Source: CAZTDD01 sp964612675
Lineage (GTDB): Bacteria; Hinthialibacterota; Hinthialibacteria; Hinthialibacterales; JAKPRU01
Reading direction: 5' to 3'
Assembly: GCA_964612675.1 (NCBI GenBank)
Contig: CAZTDD010000047.1
Span: forward strand, 1 to 44,165
Length of the DNA stretch: 44,165 nt
The number at the start of each line of letters is the position of its first letter. Position 1 is the first letter of the stretch. This document shows positions 1 through 8,274 of this stretch, piece by piece. The notes under the pieces are model-generated. The model was not told where the DNA came from and did no database searches. It saw only the letters and a list, made by a program, of their open reading frames with translations. Position numbers and translations under genes: made by a program.

Positions 1-19
1 AAAAAGTCGTCGGGATGCG

Positions 20-157
20 GGAAGTGAGGTGTCAACCCCCTCTGAATCTCCCCTTACTGCGGCCACGCAAACGTATCCCTTTTGGAGGAGAATACGGTGC
101 AGACACGCTCGTTTCTTTTCCTCCCCCGAAGATCGGGGGAGGTGTAGGAGGGGGTTG
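20..157. repeat. Dispersed palindromic repeat, copy A
   Basis: The element is bounded by CAACCCCCTC (33-42) and its inverse GAGGGGGTTG (148-157). It contains an internal hairpin CTCCCCC-GAAGATC-GGGGGAG (121-141). The lead-in GGAAGTGAGGT (20-30) and the block TTTTCCTCCCCCGAAGATCG recur almost unchanged in the copy at 42146-42298. The right half also resembles 14525-14551. It looks like a MITE-like or palindromic intergenic repeat; no coding function is seen. Confidence 0.7.
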
Positions 158-380
158 AAATCCGTATCCCAAACTTTTTGCAGCCCCGTCAACGCTGTCG
201 ATAGTGATTATCCACCAAAACGAATACACGGCAAAGAGTAGGATACCTTTCTACCGTTTGCTTTTTGTTACATCATGCGATGCAGCTCACAACCGTCCTC
301 GGAGTTCCTCCCGTCAACGTCGTTAAAAGCGTTTTCCTGGGAGCCCCTGGACAAATAGCCATCTCGGAACCGCACTCAGC

Positions 381-408
381 TTGTCCTGCGTCGTAACTGA
401 GGTATTAT
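381..408 (+). promoter_or_regulatory. Candidate sigma-70 promoter for ackA operon
   Basis: TTGTCC (381-386) and TATTAT (403-408) are separated by 16 bases, about 85 bases before the ackA start. The -10 box is one base from consensus and the -35 box two. This was judged by eye only. Confidence 0.4.
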
Positions 409-494
409 TTTTGTTCTGGGGGATTTCAACTCAACCCGACTGGTAACACGGCTTTAGAATACAGAATTGGCCATCCATCGAAAGGAATTCTGAA

Positions 495-1940
495 ATGAAA
501 GTCCTTGTTTTGAATTGTGGTAGCTCATCGGTTAAGTTCCAACTCATCGAAACAGAGACCGAAACCGCGTTGTTACGGGGCATGGTCGAGAAGATCGGAT
601 CATCCTCGGGTGTCTTATCGTTTCGTGCGGTTGGGAAGAACGACTTTCGCGAGGTCCGGGAGGTGGTCGACCATGAGGAGGCCGTGGGCCTGGTCCTGTC
701 GATGCTTGCTCATCCGGAGCAAGGCGTCGTTTCCTCGCTGTCGGATATCGCCGCCGTCGGACACAGGGTCGTTCATGGGGGACAGTCTTTTTCGGAATCC
801 GTTGTGGTTACCGATGAGGTCATCAAAGAGATCCAGAAATGCTGTCAGTTTGCTCCCCTGCACAACCCCCATAACCTAAAAGGAATCGAGGCGACGAAGA
901 AGAAACTGCCCTCCGTTTGCCAGGTTGCCGTGTTCGATACGGCGTTCCATCAACAGATGCCGCCAAAGGCTTATTTGTACGGCCTTCCCTACGCACTGTA
1001 TGAAAAGCGAGGAATTCGGCGCTACGGTTTTCACGGCACTTCGCATCGTTTCGTCGCGCGTCGCGCCGCGAAACTCCTGGATCGTCCGCTCGATGAACTT
1101 CGCATCATCACATGTCACCTGGGGAACGGCGCCAGCATCAGCGCCGTGAAAAACGGCGTTTCGATCGATACCTCCATGGGGTTTACGCCGCTGGAAGGTC
1201 TGATCATGGGAACGCGTTGCGGCGACATCGACCCGGCGATTATCCCGTATCTGATGGAAGCGGAGAATCTGAGCACGAAGAAGATCGACACCCTGATGAA
1301 CAAGTTCAGCGGTCTCCTTGGATTGACGGAAACATCGAACGATTTACGCGAAATCGAAGGGGAGGCCGAGGCGGGAAGCGAGCGTCATCAGCTCGCGTTG
1401 GAAATCTTTTCCTATCGAATACGGAAGTATATTGGCTCGTATGCAGCAGCCCTGAGCGGTCTCGACGCCGTCGTCTTCACGGGAGGAATCGGCGAGAACT
1501 CCAGTACGGTGCGCAAACTCGTTTTGGAGGGTTTGGAGTTCGTCGGTATTGATCTTGACGATAAAGAGAACGCGAAGAATGCCGAATCGATCAGTACCGG
1601 TTCCACCAAAGTCCTCGTGATTCCGACAAACGAGGAGCTCGCTATTGCGAGGGATACAGCCTTACTCTACGAGCAGTTTTCGAGACAGACAGAGCCGGAT
1701 AGCGCCGAACAACCATCCCTGACCAGGGACGAGAGAGGGAAATTGGTATTGCTGTGGGCGCGCAACCCGAACATGAGCTACTTTGAACTGGCCAACCTGT
1801 TCAACCAGAGTACGGGGAAACGCCTGTCGGTCGATACGATCGGCGAAGAACTGAAAACACTCGGCCTGGAATCGCTCTCTGAAACAGAGGCAGCGCAATT
1901 GGCCGCAAAAGGGAGTAAAGACAGTGAAGACTCTAAATAG
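495..1940 (+). CDS. ackA: Acetate kinase with C-terminal extension
   Basis: The product should interconvert acetate plus ATP and acetyl phosphate plus ADP in the cytoplasm. Visible family motifs are the N-terminal NCGSSSVKF, HGTSHRFV, the GNGASI phosphate loop, the MGTRCGDIDP segment and FTGGIGENS. The ATG is preceded by AAAGGA (481-486) at good spacing. The core ends near residue 394, the usual full length of about 400. A further 87 residues follow (about 395-481), with a segment that reads like a helix-turn-helix (YFELANLFN, then LSVDTIGEEL). This tail is not part of ordinary acetate kinases. The gene heads an operon and overlaps the next gene by 17 bases. No pta gene is in the window, so whether it makes ATP or activates acetate is open. 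Confidence 0.95.
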   Translation: MKVLVLNCGSSSVKFQLIETETETALLRGMVEKIGSSSGVLSFRAVGKNDFREVREVVDHEEAVGLVLSMLAHPEQGVVSSLSDIAAVGHRVVHGGQSFSESVVVTDEVIKEIQKCCQFAPLHNPHNLKGIEATKKKLPSVCQVAVFDTAFHQQMPPKAYLYGLPYALYEKRGIRRYGFHGTSHRFVARRAAKLLDRPLDELRIITCHLGNGASISAVKNGVSIDTSMGFTPLEGLIMGTRCGDIDPAIIPYLMEAENLSTKKIDTLMNKFSGLLGLTETSNDLREIEGEAEAGSERHQLALEIFSYRIRKYIGSYAAALSGLDAVVFTGGIGENSSTVRKLVLEGLEFVGIDLDDKENAKNAESISTGSTKVLVIPTNEELAIARDTALLYEQFSRQTEPDSAEQPSLTRDERGKLVLLWARNPNMSYFELANLFNQSTGKRLSVDTIGEELKTLGLESLSETEAAQLAAKGSKDSEDSK

Positions 1941-2421
1941 GGAAACCAGCGGTTGGATTCTTGCACGTGTTTGGCTGAATGCTCTCGAGGAGACCGCCCG
2001 CGATTTTCACGGGACCTATCCGAAACCGTTTTGTGCGCGTGCCTATGAGCATGCGACAAGTGGATGGCTTCGGATACTCCAGGACGAGTACGGATTCGAG
2101 ATCAAAAAAGCGCACAGCATTCGCGAGGCGGTTGAAAAGTATATCGATATCGGCGTCAGAGGTGGCTTGTTTCAAGATCCGAGCAATTTCAAGATCAACG
2201 AACTCAACCCGAACAAGGTCGAAATACAAATCCTGGTTTGTCCTTACGGGGGCAGCTGTTCCGATGCGTTATCCCAGGGATTCACGCACCGTGATATCAC
2301 CTGTGCCCGGATCGGTTGCTTCGCCGCAGCGGTTAAGATCCTTGCCGACATCCCCTGTACCTACGAGGTGGTCAGCGTTGCCGGGGAAAGCGGATGTCAC
2401 GGATTCATCGAACGCGAATGA
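1924..2421 (+). CDS. V4R-like (4-vinyl reductase) domain protein
   Basis: This is a 165-residue soluble protein. It starts with GTG inside the end of ackA and is preceded by GGGAG (1911-1915), so the two are probably translationally coupled. The C-terminal half has spaced cysteines (CPYGGSC, then DITCARIGCF, then IPCTYEVV, then SGCHGFIE). These resemble V4R domains, which are small-molecule-binding modules that often carry metal-binding cysteines. The N-terminal half is helical with no recognised domain. No membrane segment or signal peptide is seen. Its placement between acetate kinase and a HEAT-repeat protein suggests a sensory or scaffold role, but this is inference. The family assignment is by pattern and not certain. 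Confidence 0.6.
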   Translation: MKTLNRETSGWILARVWLNALEETARDFHGTYPKPFCARAYEHATSGWLRILQDEYGFEIKKAHSIREAVEKYIDIGVRGGLFQDPSNFKINELNPNKVEIQILVCPYGGSCSDALSQGFTHRDITCARIGCFAAAVKILADIPCTYEVVSVAGESGCHGFIERE

Positions 2422-2441
2422 TGTTTTGGAGATAGGCCGTT

Positions 2442-4262
2442 ATGGACACTTTGGATAATAGCATCAACCAACTGCAGACGTCCTCCTATTGGAATGAACG
2501 CCGTGAGGCTGCCTTGTCACTCGGCCACAGCAAAAAACCGGAGGCTTGCAGCGCCCTGATCGAGGCGCTGGACGATCCCGATGACGACGTGCTCCAGGCT
2601 GTCATCGTAGCGCTGGGGAGTGTCGGCGACGAGAGAGCGGTGGAGAAAATGCTCCTCCCGCGTTATCTCCATCATTCCGATCCCCATATCCGATGGGCGA
2701 CGCTGCAGGCGATTGAGAAAATCGGTAATTTCTTCGTCGTCACGGAAGTAGCGGATTTGCTCAATGACGATGAGTGGATAGTTCGGAATGAGGCACAGCG
2801 GGTCCTTCGAAAACAGGTCGAGTTTGTTGTCCGACACTGTTCCCTCGAGTCCGCCCAGCGGATGGTCGGTCTGCTGAACTCGGCAAATGAAGAACTGCGC
2901 GCCATATTGATCGACGCGTTCGTCCAGATGTGCGATGAGATCAAGCCGCTCATCCATGACTTTGCGAAAACCGGCGGGAAACGAATCCAAACCGCGATGG
3001 CCAATGTATTGGGCCGGAAACGAGACAAGGACGCGCTTCCTCTGCTAATCGGTCTATTGAAAGATCACGATAAATACATCCGAAAGGCGGCCGTGGAGGC
3101 CCTGGGCGAGCTGGCGGATGGAAGCTCCGTTCAGGCGCTGATCGAAACCTTCGGGGACTCGTCCCCGGAAGTCCAAGAAGCCGCAGTCGCGGCGGTCGCT
3201 CGAATCGGAAAACCGGCTGTCGACGCCCTTCATGAAGCCCTCCGTTTCTCTTCCAGAAAATCGATTCAGAGAAATGTCCTCTATACTCTCGCCGAGATCG
3301 GCGACCCCGCTTCGATTCCGTATTTCCTGGATTGTCTCGGGAATACATATTTCATTGTCCGCCGCGGAGCGATCGAGGGCCTGGTGAAATACGGAGAAGA
3401 AGGAATCAGGGCACTTCCTGAGGTGATCCGCAACGTCGAACTGCCCATGGTCGATGATCTCCTCAAACAAGCGGAAAACGGAACGACCACGCTGATTCGG
3501 ATTCGAGCGATCCGAGCTCTTGGCGCACTGGCCGACCATCGGGCCGTCCATCTATTGAAGCGCCTGGCGGCAAGCCGGATTCCCGCAATCCAGGAAGCAT
3601 CGCTCGACGCGCTCGCACAGATCGGTTGTGCTTGTTGGCAGCGTTGCGGCGCGCTTGCAGTGTTACGCGAACTGCGTATGGCTCCGGATGTAGGTTTGAT
3701 CGTAGAACAACTCGACGACGACTCCGAAAATGTCCGGCTCCGTTCGGTTCAAGTTCTGTCGCGCGGTGGAAACCCGGAGGCGGTCCCGGCCCTTATCCAA
3801 ACAGCGGCCATCGACGGGAACGCCGGGATCCGTTACGAGGCGTTGCGGGCCGCCGATGAGCTGGCCCCTGCCGACCCAACCGTGGTCGAAGCAGCACTAA
3901 GAGCGCTCGACGATCCTTCTCCTCGTGTGCAGGCCGAAGCAGCCCGGATCATCGGCCGGTCCCCGGTAGACAAGAACCTGATGCCGCTTGTTGAATGTCT
4001 GAAAAACTCGAGCTGGGAGGTCCGGCGGAACGCCTCACTTGCTCTGGGGAACATGGGGGAAAAAGCACTTCCCAGCCTGATGAAACGCCTCGAAGAAGGG
4101 GATGAAACCGAGGTGGAATCCGCTATTCGAGCAATCGGCAACGTGGGAGACCCATCCGCAACCTCGGCAATCCGCGATACGGCGGCTCGATTCTCGGAGG
4201 ATTCGCCGGTACGGTACGCCGCCGAAAAGGCGATTGCCGATCTGCATGAAGAGAAGAAGTGA
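2442..4262 (+). CDS. HEAT-repeat (PBS lyase-type) scaffold protein
   Basis: The 606-residue product consists almost entirely of helical repeats of about 30 residues, with the recurrent pattern of paired helices and motifs such as VRxxAxxALGxxGD. Examples are the segments around DDDVLQAVIVALGSVGD near residue 48 and SWEVRRNASLALGNMGE near 530. These are E-Z/PBS-lyase type HEAT repeats, which form curved solenoids for protein-protein contacts. There is no enzyme domain, signal peptide or membrane segment, so it is likely a cytoplasmic scaffold. It lies 20 bases after the V4R-like gene with GGAG upstream, so it is probably the third gene of the ackA operon. Its partner is unknown. Confidence 0.85.
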   Translation: MDTLDNSINQLQTSSYWNERREAALSLGHSKKPEACSALIEALDDPDDDVLQAVIVALGSVGDERAVEKMLLPRYLHHSDPHIRWATLQAIEKIGNFFVVTEVADLLNDDEWIVRNEAQRVLRKQVEFVVRHCSLESAQRMVGLLNSANEELRAILIDAFVQMCDEIKPLIHDFAKTGGKRIQTAMANVLGRKRDKDALPLLIGLLKDHDKYIRKAAVEALGELADGSSVQALIETFGDSSPEVQEAAVAAVARIGKPAVDALHEALRFSSRKSIQRNVLYTLAEIGDPASIPYFLDCLGNTYFIVRRGAIEGLVKYGEEGIRALPEVIRNVELPMVDDLLKQAENGTTTLIRIRAIRALGALADHRAVHLLKRLAASRIPAIQEASLDALAQIGCACWQRCGALAVLRELRMAPDVGLIVEQLDDDSENVRLRSVQVLSRGGNPEAVPALIQTAAIDGNAGIRYEALRAADELAPADPTVVEAALRALDDPSPRVQAEAARIIGRSPVDKNLMPLVECLKNSSWEVRRNASLALGNMGEKALPSLMKRLEEGDETEVESAIRAIGNVGDPSATSAIRDTAARFSEDSPVRYAAEKAIADLHEEKK

Positions 4263-4282
4263 CAACCGGCTGAGCCGGCTGT
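4262..4282 (+). terminator. Hairpin after HEAT gene, possible terminator
   Basis: CCGGC-TGA-GCCGG (4266-4278) is extended by three further pairs after one mismatch. It directly follows the stop codon, but no T-run follows, so factor-independent termination is doubtful. Confidence 0.3.
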
Positions 4283-4638
4283 GTTCGTGGTTTACGCGTC
4301 GCCTGCCGAGGTCGTACCACGAAGATTTCTTGGTTTGCCATGCTCCGCTACCCGCCCCTACAACTGAATCCCTTTGATCCTAAATTTGGCAGTAGCGCTC
4401 GGGTTTATCCCGGGCGATTTGATTCGTCCGAGATAAACTCGGACGCTACGGTTCACCCGTATTAGGTTGATTAGAGGAAGCGGGAATGTGGTGTCGTGTT
4501 TGTGGTACTGCTACACGTTTCCACTGTGCACCGAAAAGAGCGGAGTGCACGAAGAGGGTTTCGGTGGATCCTCCCTGAAAGGAGGCGATTCTCGTCCGCT
4601 CGGCCTGGGCTCCCTCTTCCGGGGAGTCGATGCCAAGA
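4263..4638. other. Intergenic region between convergent genes
   Basis: The region contains the hairpin at 4262-4282 and the inverted repeat at 4392-4449. Open frames on the plus strand here are antisense to, or run into, the acidic gene at 4639-4977 and lack ribosome binding sites. No gene was recognised. Confidence 0.6.
4392..4449. repeat. Inverted repeat with 25-base arms
   Basis: The left arm at 4392-4416 begins GTAGCGCTCGGGTTTATC. The right arm at 4425-4449 is its imperfect inverse, ending GATAAACTCGGACGCTAC. The arms are separated by 8 bases and differ by a few compensating or neutral changes. The structure would form a strong hairpin in RNA. It could act as a bidirectional transcription stop between the converging operons, or be a copy of a dispersed palindromic element. 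Confidence 0.65.
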
Positions 4639-4977
4639 TCAGAAATCCAGGTCGTCGTCCTCCTCCTCGTCTTCGTCCTCGTCATATTCATCGTAGACAT
4701 CCTCGACAAGATCGTCATACTCATCGGCGGGAACGCGTTCCTCCAAGTCGTCGAGTCCACCGAAACTGTCATCGTAGAAATCGTCAGGATCGAAGTGAAT
4801 GTCGTCCATGTCTTCCCAGCCGCATGCCGGATTCATGGTGACGGGCGTGGAATGGACAACCATAGCAGCGGATGACGAGATCGAACGAGGAGTAGAGCAA
4901 AATACAAGCACCTGCTTGTCGGACCGAACGAGAACCATGCAGACAGAGTGCGTGGCGTACTGATGTCCTGAAACCAT
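4639..4977 (-). CDS. Small highly acidic protein of unknown function
   Basis: This is a 112-residue protein. The first half is ordinary, while roughly the last 55 residues are dominated by Asp and Glu (DDIHFDPDDFYDD, later DEYDEDEDEEEDDDLDF at the C-terminus). The start at 4977 is supported by a purine-rich GGGAGAAGG a few bases upstream. Later ATGs at 4836 and 4806 have no such site. No known domain was recognised. Such tails occur on nucleic-acid mimics, chaperone-like proteins and rpoE/delta-like factors, but no assignment is justified. It lies 238 bases downstream of asnB on the same strand. The opposite-strand frames here are the hydrophobic mirror of the GAG/GAC-rich codons and are not taken as genes. 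Confidence 0.55.
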   Translation of the reverse strand: MVSGHQYATHSVCMVLVRSDKQVLVFCSTPRSISSSAAMVVHSTPVTMNPACGWEDMDDIHFDPDDFYDDSFGGLDDLEERVPADEYDDLVEDVYDEYDEDEDEEEDDDLDF

Positions 4978-5215
4978 TGAAACCTTCTCCCTCTTATCGA
5001 GTCAGAGTTTTATCACCACTGGATGCGATGCCCGATTCCCCGGAAAAGGGCGGCTTACACCGACCCAGAAGGCTTCCTGAATCAACGCGTCCGATCGTTC
5101 GCGCGCACTCAGGGCGCCACGGACGAGTCGAACACGGCCAGTCCTGTACCACTACAAAAAAATGGTGGATTGTGCAAGAGCTAATTTGGGTTCAATTCGT
5201 TAAATCTGCGGAAAA

Positions 5216-6733
5216 CTAGACATCGCGGTCCTGCCAACGGCCTACATTGTCCAGAATTACACGAGAATCCCCGAACAGCTCCCTCAAGGTCTTATGATAG
5301 AAGGCTTCTTCGGTCGAGCGGAGACGGTCCCTGGCGTGGGTACGCAAATACTCCTCCGCACCGCTGTCCTGTGCGAACTTCTCCAGCGTTGATTTCAGAA
5401 CGTCCACCGTACCGCTGCCTTCGTCAAACTGTTCTTTGTCGCGCCAGACGATTTCCTCGGGCAACAGATCTTCGGCGACTTTGCGAAGTATCCATTTCTC
5501 CACTTTCTTGCCGTTCGGGCCGCGACGCATCTTCAGTTCCGGAGGCACTGTTCCCGCCGCTTCAATCAGGTCGAGGTCCAGAAACGGGACGCGCCCTTCG
5601 ATACCGTGCGCCATGGTCATCCGGTCCACCCGCTGCAAATTCACGTTGTGCAGAGTAGTTATCGAACGGTGGAGTTCCCGCCCCAGTGTTTCGGGATCGT
5701 CGATATCTTTGTAGTACGTGTATCCGGCGAACAACTCATCCGCTCCTTCACCTGTCAAAATGACTTTGACATGCTGCGAAGCCAGTCTGGAACAGAAATA
5801 GCAAGGAATACCGCTCCTTACCAAATCCTGATCGAAAGACTCCAGATAGTAAAGTATTTTGGGCAGTTCCTTCATCACGTCGTCAGGAGTGAAGATGTGC
5901 TCGTGGTGAATCGAGCCGATATGACGCGAGACGAGCCGGGCGGCTTCAATATCCCGGGATCCTTCAATGCCCACACAGAACGTGTGCATTTCATCCATAT
6001 GCCGCCGCGCAAGCGCTGCGATCAGACTGCTGTCAAGACCGCCGGAGAGATAGACCCCCAAGGGGACATCGCTCATGAGACGTTTCACGACGGATTCTTC
6101 AAGCGTCTTCCGGAGAATGTCCAGCCGGATATCAAGCGGCATCTCACGCGGAGAGTGATAGGGAATGCGGTGAAACGGAACAAACCCGCGCGACGTCGAA
6201 TAGCAGGTTCCGGGAGGAAATTCATGGACGTCGCAGTCCAGCTCGGAAAGTGCTTTGAGCTCTGAGGCAAAATAAAGGACTGGATCTGAACCGTTCCGCT
6301 CACGGGTTCCATAATAGAGAGGCTTGATTCCGACTGTGTCCCTGGCCAGCAACAGCTCTCCCGAATCGGCCATCGCAAACGCGAACATCCCGTCTAAACG
6401 ACGGACCATTTCTATGCCGCGTTCTTCGTACAGATGCAAGATGATCTCGCTGTCGCTTCTCGTACGAAACCGATGGTTACCGTTCAAATTCTTTTTGAGC
6501 TTCTTGAAATTGTAGATCTCTCCATTCGCAATGATGACCGTTGTGTTGTCTTCACTGTGAATCGGCTGGTCCCCACCGGTGGGATCCATAATGGATAAGC
6601 GGCGATGGCCCAGCGAACCCCCGTCAGAGTGAAAGGTTCCCTCCGCATCGGGACCCCGATGAGTGAGCTTCTCGATCATATTCTGAACGGCAGACTGGTC
6701 TTCTGTACCCCAGATTCCTGCAATTCCACACAT
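5216..6733 (-). CDS. asnB: Asparagine synthetase B (glutamine-hydrolysing)
   Basis: The enzyme makes asparagine from aspartate, ATP and glutamine. The N-terminal class II glutamine amidotransferase domain begins MCGIAGIWG; Cys2 becomes the nucleophile once Met1 is removed. It carries RHRGPD-like HRGPDA, HRRLSIMD and ANGEIYN. The synthetase domain has the PP-loop SGGLDSS at 230-236 and LTGEGADELFAGY. The length of 505 residues is near the E. coli-type enzyme (554), lacking only some of the variable C-terminus. AGGAGG stands just before the ATG. The gene is last in the osmoprotectant operon, 20 bases after the MarC-like gene. The AsnO/NAGGN-type role in osmolyte synthesis is not supported, because the partner acetyltransferase is absent and the similarity is to AsnB. 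Confidence 0.92.
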   Translation of the reverse strand: MCGIAGIWGTEDQSAVQNMIEKLTHRGPDAEGTFHSDGGSLGHRRLSIMDPTGGDQPIHSEDNTTVIIANGEIYNFKKLKKNLNGNHRFRTRSDSEIILHLYEERGIEMVRRLDGMFAFAMADSGELLLARDTVGIKPLYYGTRERNGSDPVLYFASELKALSELDCDVHEFPPGTCYSTSRGFVPFHRIPYHSPREMPLDIRLDILRKTLEESVVKRLMSDVPLGVYLSGGLDSSLIAALARRHMDEMHTFCVGIEGSRDIEAARLVSRHIGSIHHEHIFTPDDVMKELPKILYYLESFDQDLVRSGIPCYFCSRLASQHVKVILTGEGADELFAGYTYYKDIDDPETLGRELHRSITTLHNVNLQRVDRMTMAHGIEGRVPFLDLDLIEAAGTVPPELKMRRGPNGKKVEKWILRKVAEDLLPEEIVWRDKEQFDEGSGTVDVLKSTLEKFAQDSGAEEYLRTHARDRLRSTEEAFYHKTLRELFGDSRVILDNVGRWQDRDV

Positions 6734-6753
6734 AACGACCTCCTATGAGTAAA

Positions 6754-7365
6754 TCAGCGTGATACGCTTCCTAACATGCCTTCAATCCCCGTCAGCACCA
6801 TCTCGACGGCGATTGCTCCTACAAAAAGCGCGTTTGTGCGCATGAGAATTCCGAAATACTTGCCCACAAGTCCCCTGCTGTGGCCCTCCAATTCCGCGAT
6901 AAAGAAGTGCACCCCGGTTACGATCAGCAGATTCACCAGCAATACCACTGCGATCCCGGCGACACCGATAATGGCGGGTAGGCCATTCCCGATCAGAATA
7001 CTCACCCAGATCGTTCCGGGGCCGACCATGAACGGAAGGGAGATGATCGATGGCAGTTCCTCGGGATCGGATCGAAACATCAGGTTACCCCCCGCCCCCT
7101 CGCTGAAATACCGAAACGCCATCAGCAGAATGATGAGCCCACCAAAAATGCGAAACGAATCCAGCCGGACTTGAAAGATCTGAACGAACAGGAAATCGCC
7201 TGTCACCGCGAATAGGAGAAAAACACCGAAACTCAGTATACTGGCACGCCAGTAAAGAACAAAAAAACTGCGCCACGACATCTCTTTCATCAGGTCACGC
7301 ACATACAGAACCTGCGAAAAAGGGTTGAGCATAACCAACATGTAGAGAAACAGCCGTTCACTCAC
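6754..7365 (-). CDS. MarC/NAAT-family integral membrane protein
   Basis: This is a 203-residue, six-segment hydrophobic protein with two family hallmarks: an N-terminal LNPFSQV motif (compare NPFG) and SLPFMVGPGTI near residues 108-118 (compare PLLAGPGAI). The family is also known as UPF0056, and its substrate is not firmly established. The start is GTG at 7365, overlapping the stop of the binding-protein gene by four bases (GTGA). AAGAAGGA lies upstream. Translational coupling to the transporter genes suggests expression together with osmoprotectant uptake. Direct participation in uptake is speculative. Confidence 0.85.
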   Translation of the reverse strand: MSERLFLYMLVMLNPFSQVLYVRDLMKEMSWRSFFVLYWRASILSFGVFLLFAVTGDFLFVQIFQVRLDSFRIFGGLIILLMAFRYFSEGAGGNLMFRSDPEELPSIISLPFMVGPGTIWVSILIGNGLPAIIGVAGIAVVLLVNLLIVTGVHFFIAELEGHSRGLVGKYFGILMRTNALFVGAIAVEMVLTGIEGMLGSVSR

Positions 7366-8264
7366 TTCGACAACAATCCTTCTTTCTTAAGGAACTCATG
7401 TGCCACGTCTTCAGGCGAGCGCTTTTTTTCGTCGACCTGGAAGTTCAGCTGTTGCATCTGCGAGTCGTCGAGCGTGCCTCCAAGTAAATTGAGTATGCTC
7501 TCGAGGTCCGGGTGCTCCTCAAGCACCTCCATGCGCACCACCGGTGCCGCATAGTAAGGCGGGAAAAAGCGCCTGTCATCCTCAAGAGGTTTCAGATTGT
7601 AGGCCACAATTCGTCCGTCCGTAGAGAACGCGCTGATGACATCGATTTCGCCCTGTGCGATCGCCTTATACATCAATCCCGGATCGAGGTCCCGTACCTC
7701 CGTAAACTCGATGTCGTACGTCTGCTTGAGCTCCGGATAGCCGTCCGGTCGTTCGGCGAACTCGGCCGTGAACCCGGCTGTCAATTCGCCCGCTACAGGC
7801 ACGATATCGGAAATCGTATTCCAGTTGTTCTTTTCCGCATCTTCGTTTCGGACGGTTAATGCGTATGTGTTATTGAAACCAAACGGCTTGAGCCACATAC
7901 AATCGAATTTCTCTTTATAATCGCTCTTTACTGTGTCGTATACCTTCTCAGACTCGCTGACGACTTCACGATTGAGCACCGCCGTCAGCGCCGTGCCGGT
8001 ATATTCGGCGTAGATGTCGATACCGCCCTGGATCATCGCCTGGTGGCAGATCATGGTGCCGCCAAGGTTGAATTGGCGATCGACCGTGAGTTTCGTCCGA
8101 TTTTCGATCAATTGCGCCATCATTTCGCCGAGGATCATCTGTTCGGTGAAATTCTTGGCGCCTATCTGCACAGTATTCTTCCCCACCCCGCATCCGCTCA
8201 ACAGCAATGCAAAGCAAAACAAAAGGAGACACGCTGTGCTCCAAAAGCGAATCCCGTTGTTCAT
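7362..8264 (-). CDS. Osmoprotectant ABC transporter substrate-binding lipoprotein
   Basis: This is a 300-residue binding protein of the ProX/OpuAC/OpuCC type for glycine betaine, choline, carnitine or related osmolytes. The N-terminus has a hydrophobic signal followed by the lipobox LLSGCG, so it is a lipid-anchored or periplasmic-face lipoprotein. The mature start VQIGAKNFTEQMILGEM is highly characteristic of OsmX/OpuCC binding proteins. Later features include YAEYTGTAL and the LDPGLMYKAI region. GAGGAG lies four bases before the ATG. The gene follows the permease by 10 bases and overlaps marC. The substrate cannot be read from the sequence alone. Confidence 0.92.
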   Translation of the reverse strand: MNNGIRFWSTACLLLFCFALLLSGCGVGKNTVQIGAKNFTEQMILGEMMAQLIENRTKLTVDRQFNLGGTMICHQAMIQGGIDIYAEYTGTALTAVLNREVVSESEKVYDTVKSDYKEKFDCMWLKPFGFNNTYALTVRNEDAEKNNWNTISDIVPVAGELTAGFTAEFAERPDGYPELKQTYDIEFTEVRDLDPGLMYKAIAQGEIDVISAFSTDGRIVAYNLKPLEDDRRFFPPYYAAPVVRMEVLEEHPDLESILNLLGGTLDDSQMQQLNFQVDEKKRSPEDVAHEFLKKEGLLSK

Positions 8265-8274
8265 GATTCTCCTC

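Larger units (their letters stand above)
1..494. other. Intergenic region upstream of ackA
   Basis: No convincing gene is seen. Short open frames on both strands in the first 240 bases lie inside a palindromic repeat (20-157) and have no ribosome binding site. The rest holds a likely promoter (381-408) and the ackA leader. No tRNA or riboswitch fold was recognised. Confidence 0.6.

Noticed and set aside
29..241. Overlapping open frames on both strands near the window start
   Set aside because: They lie in a palindromic repeat, have no ribosome binding site and low-complexity products.
4467..4875. Plus-strand frames encoding a very hydrophobic peptide
   Set aside because: They are the mirror of the Asp/Glu codons of the minus-strand acidic gene, which has the better ribosome binding site.
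5216..6733. AsnO of the N-acetylglutaminylglutamine amide osmolyte pathway
   Set aside because: The protein matches classical AsnB (MCGIAG start, LTGEGADELFAGY) and the partner acetyltransferase gene is missing.
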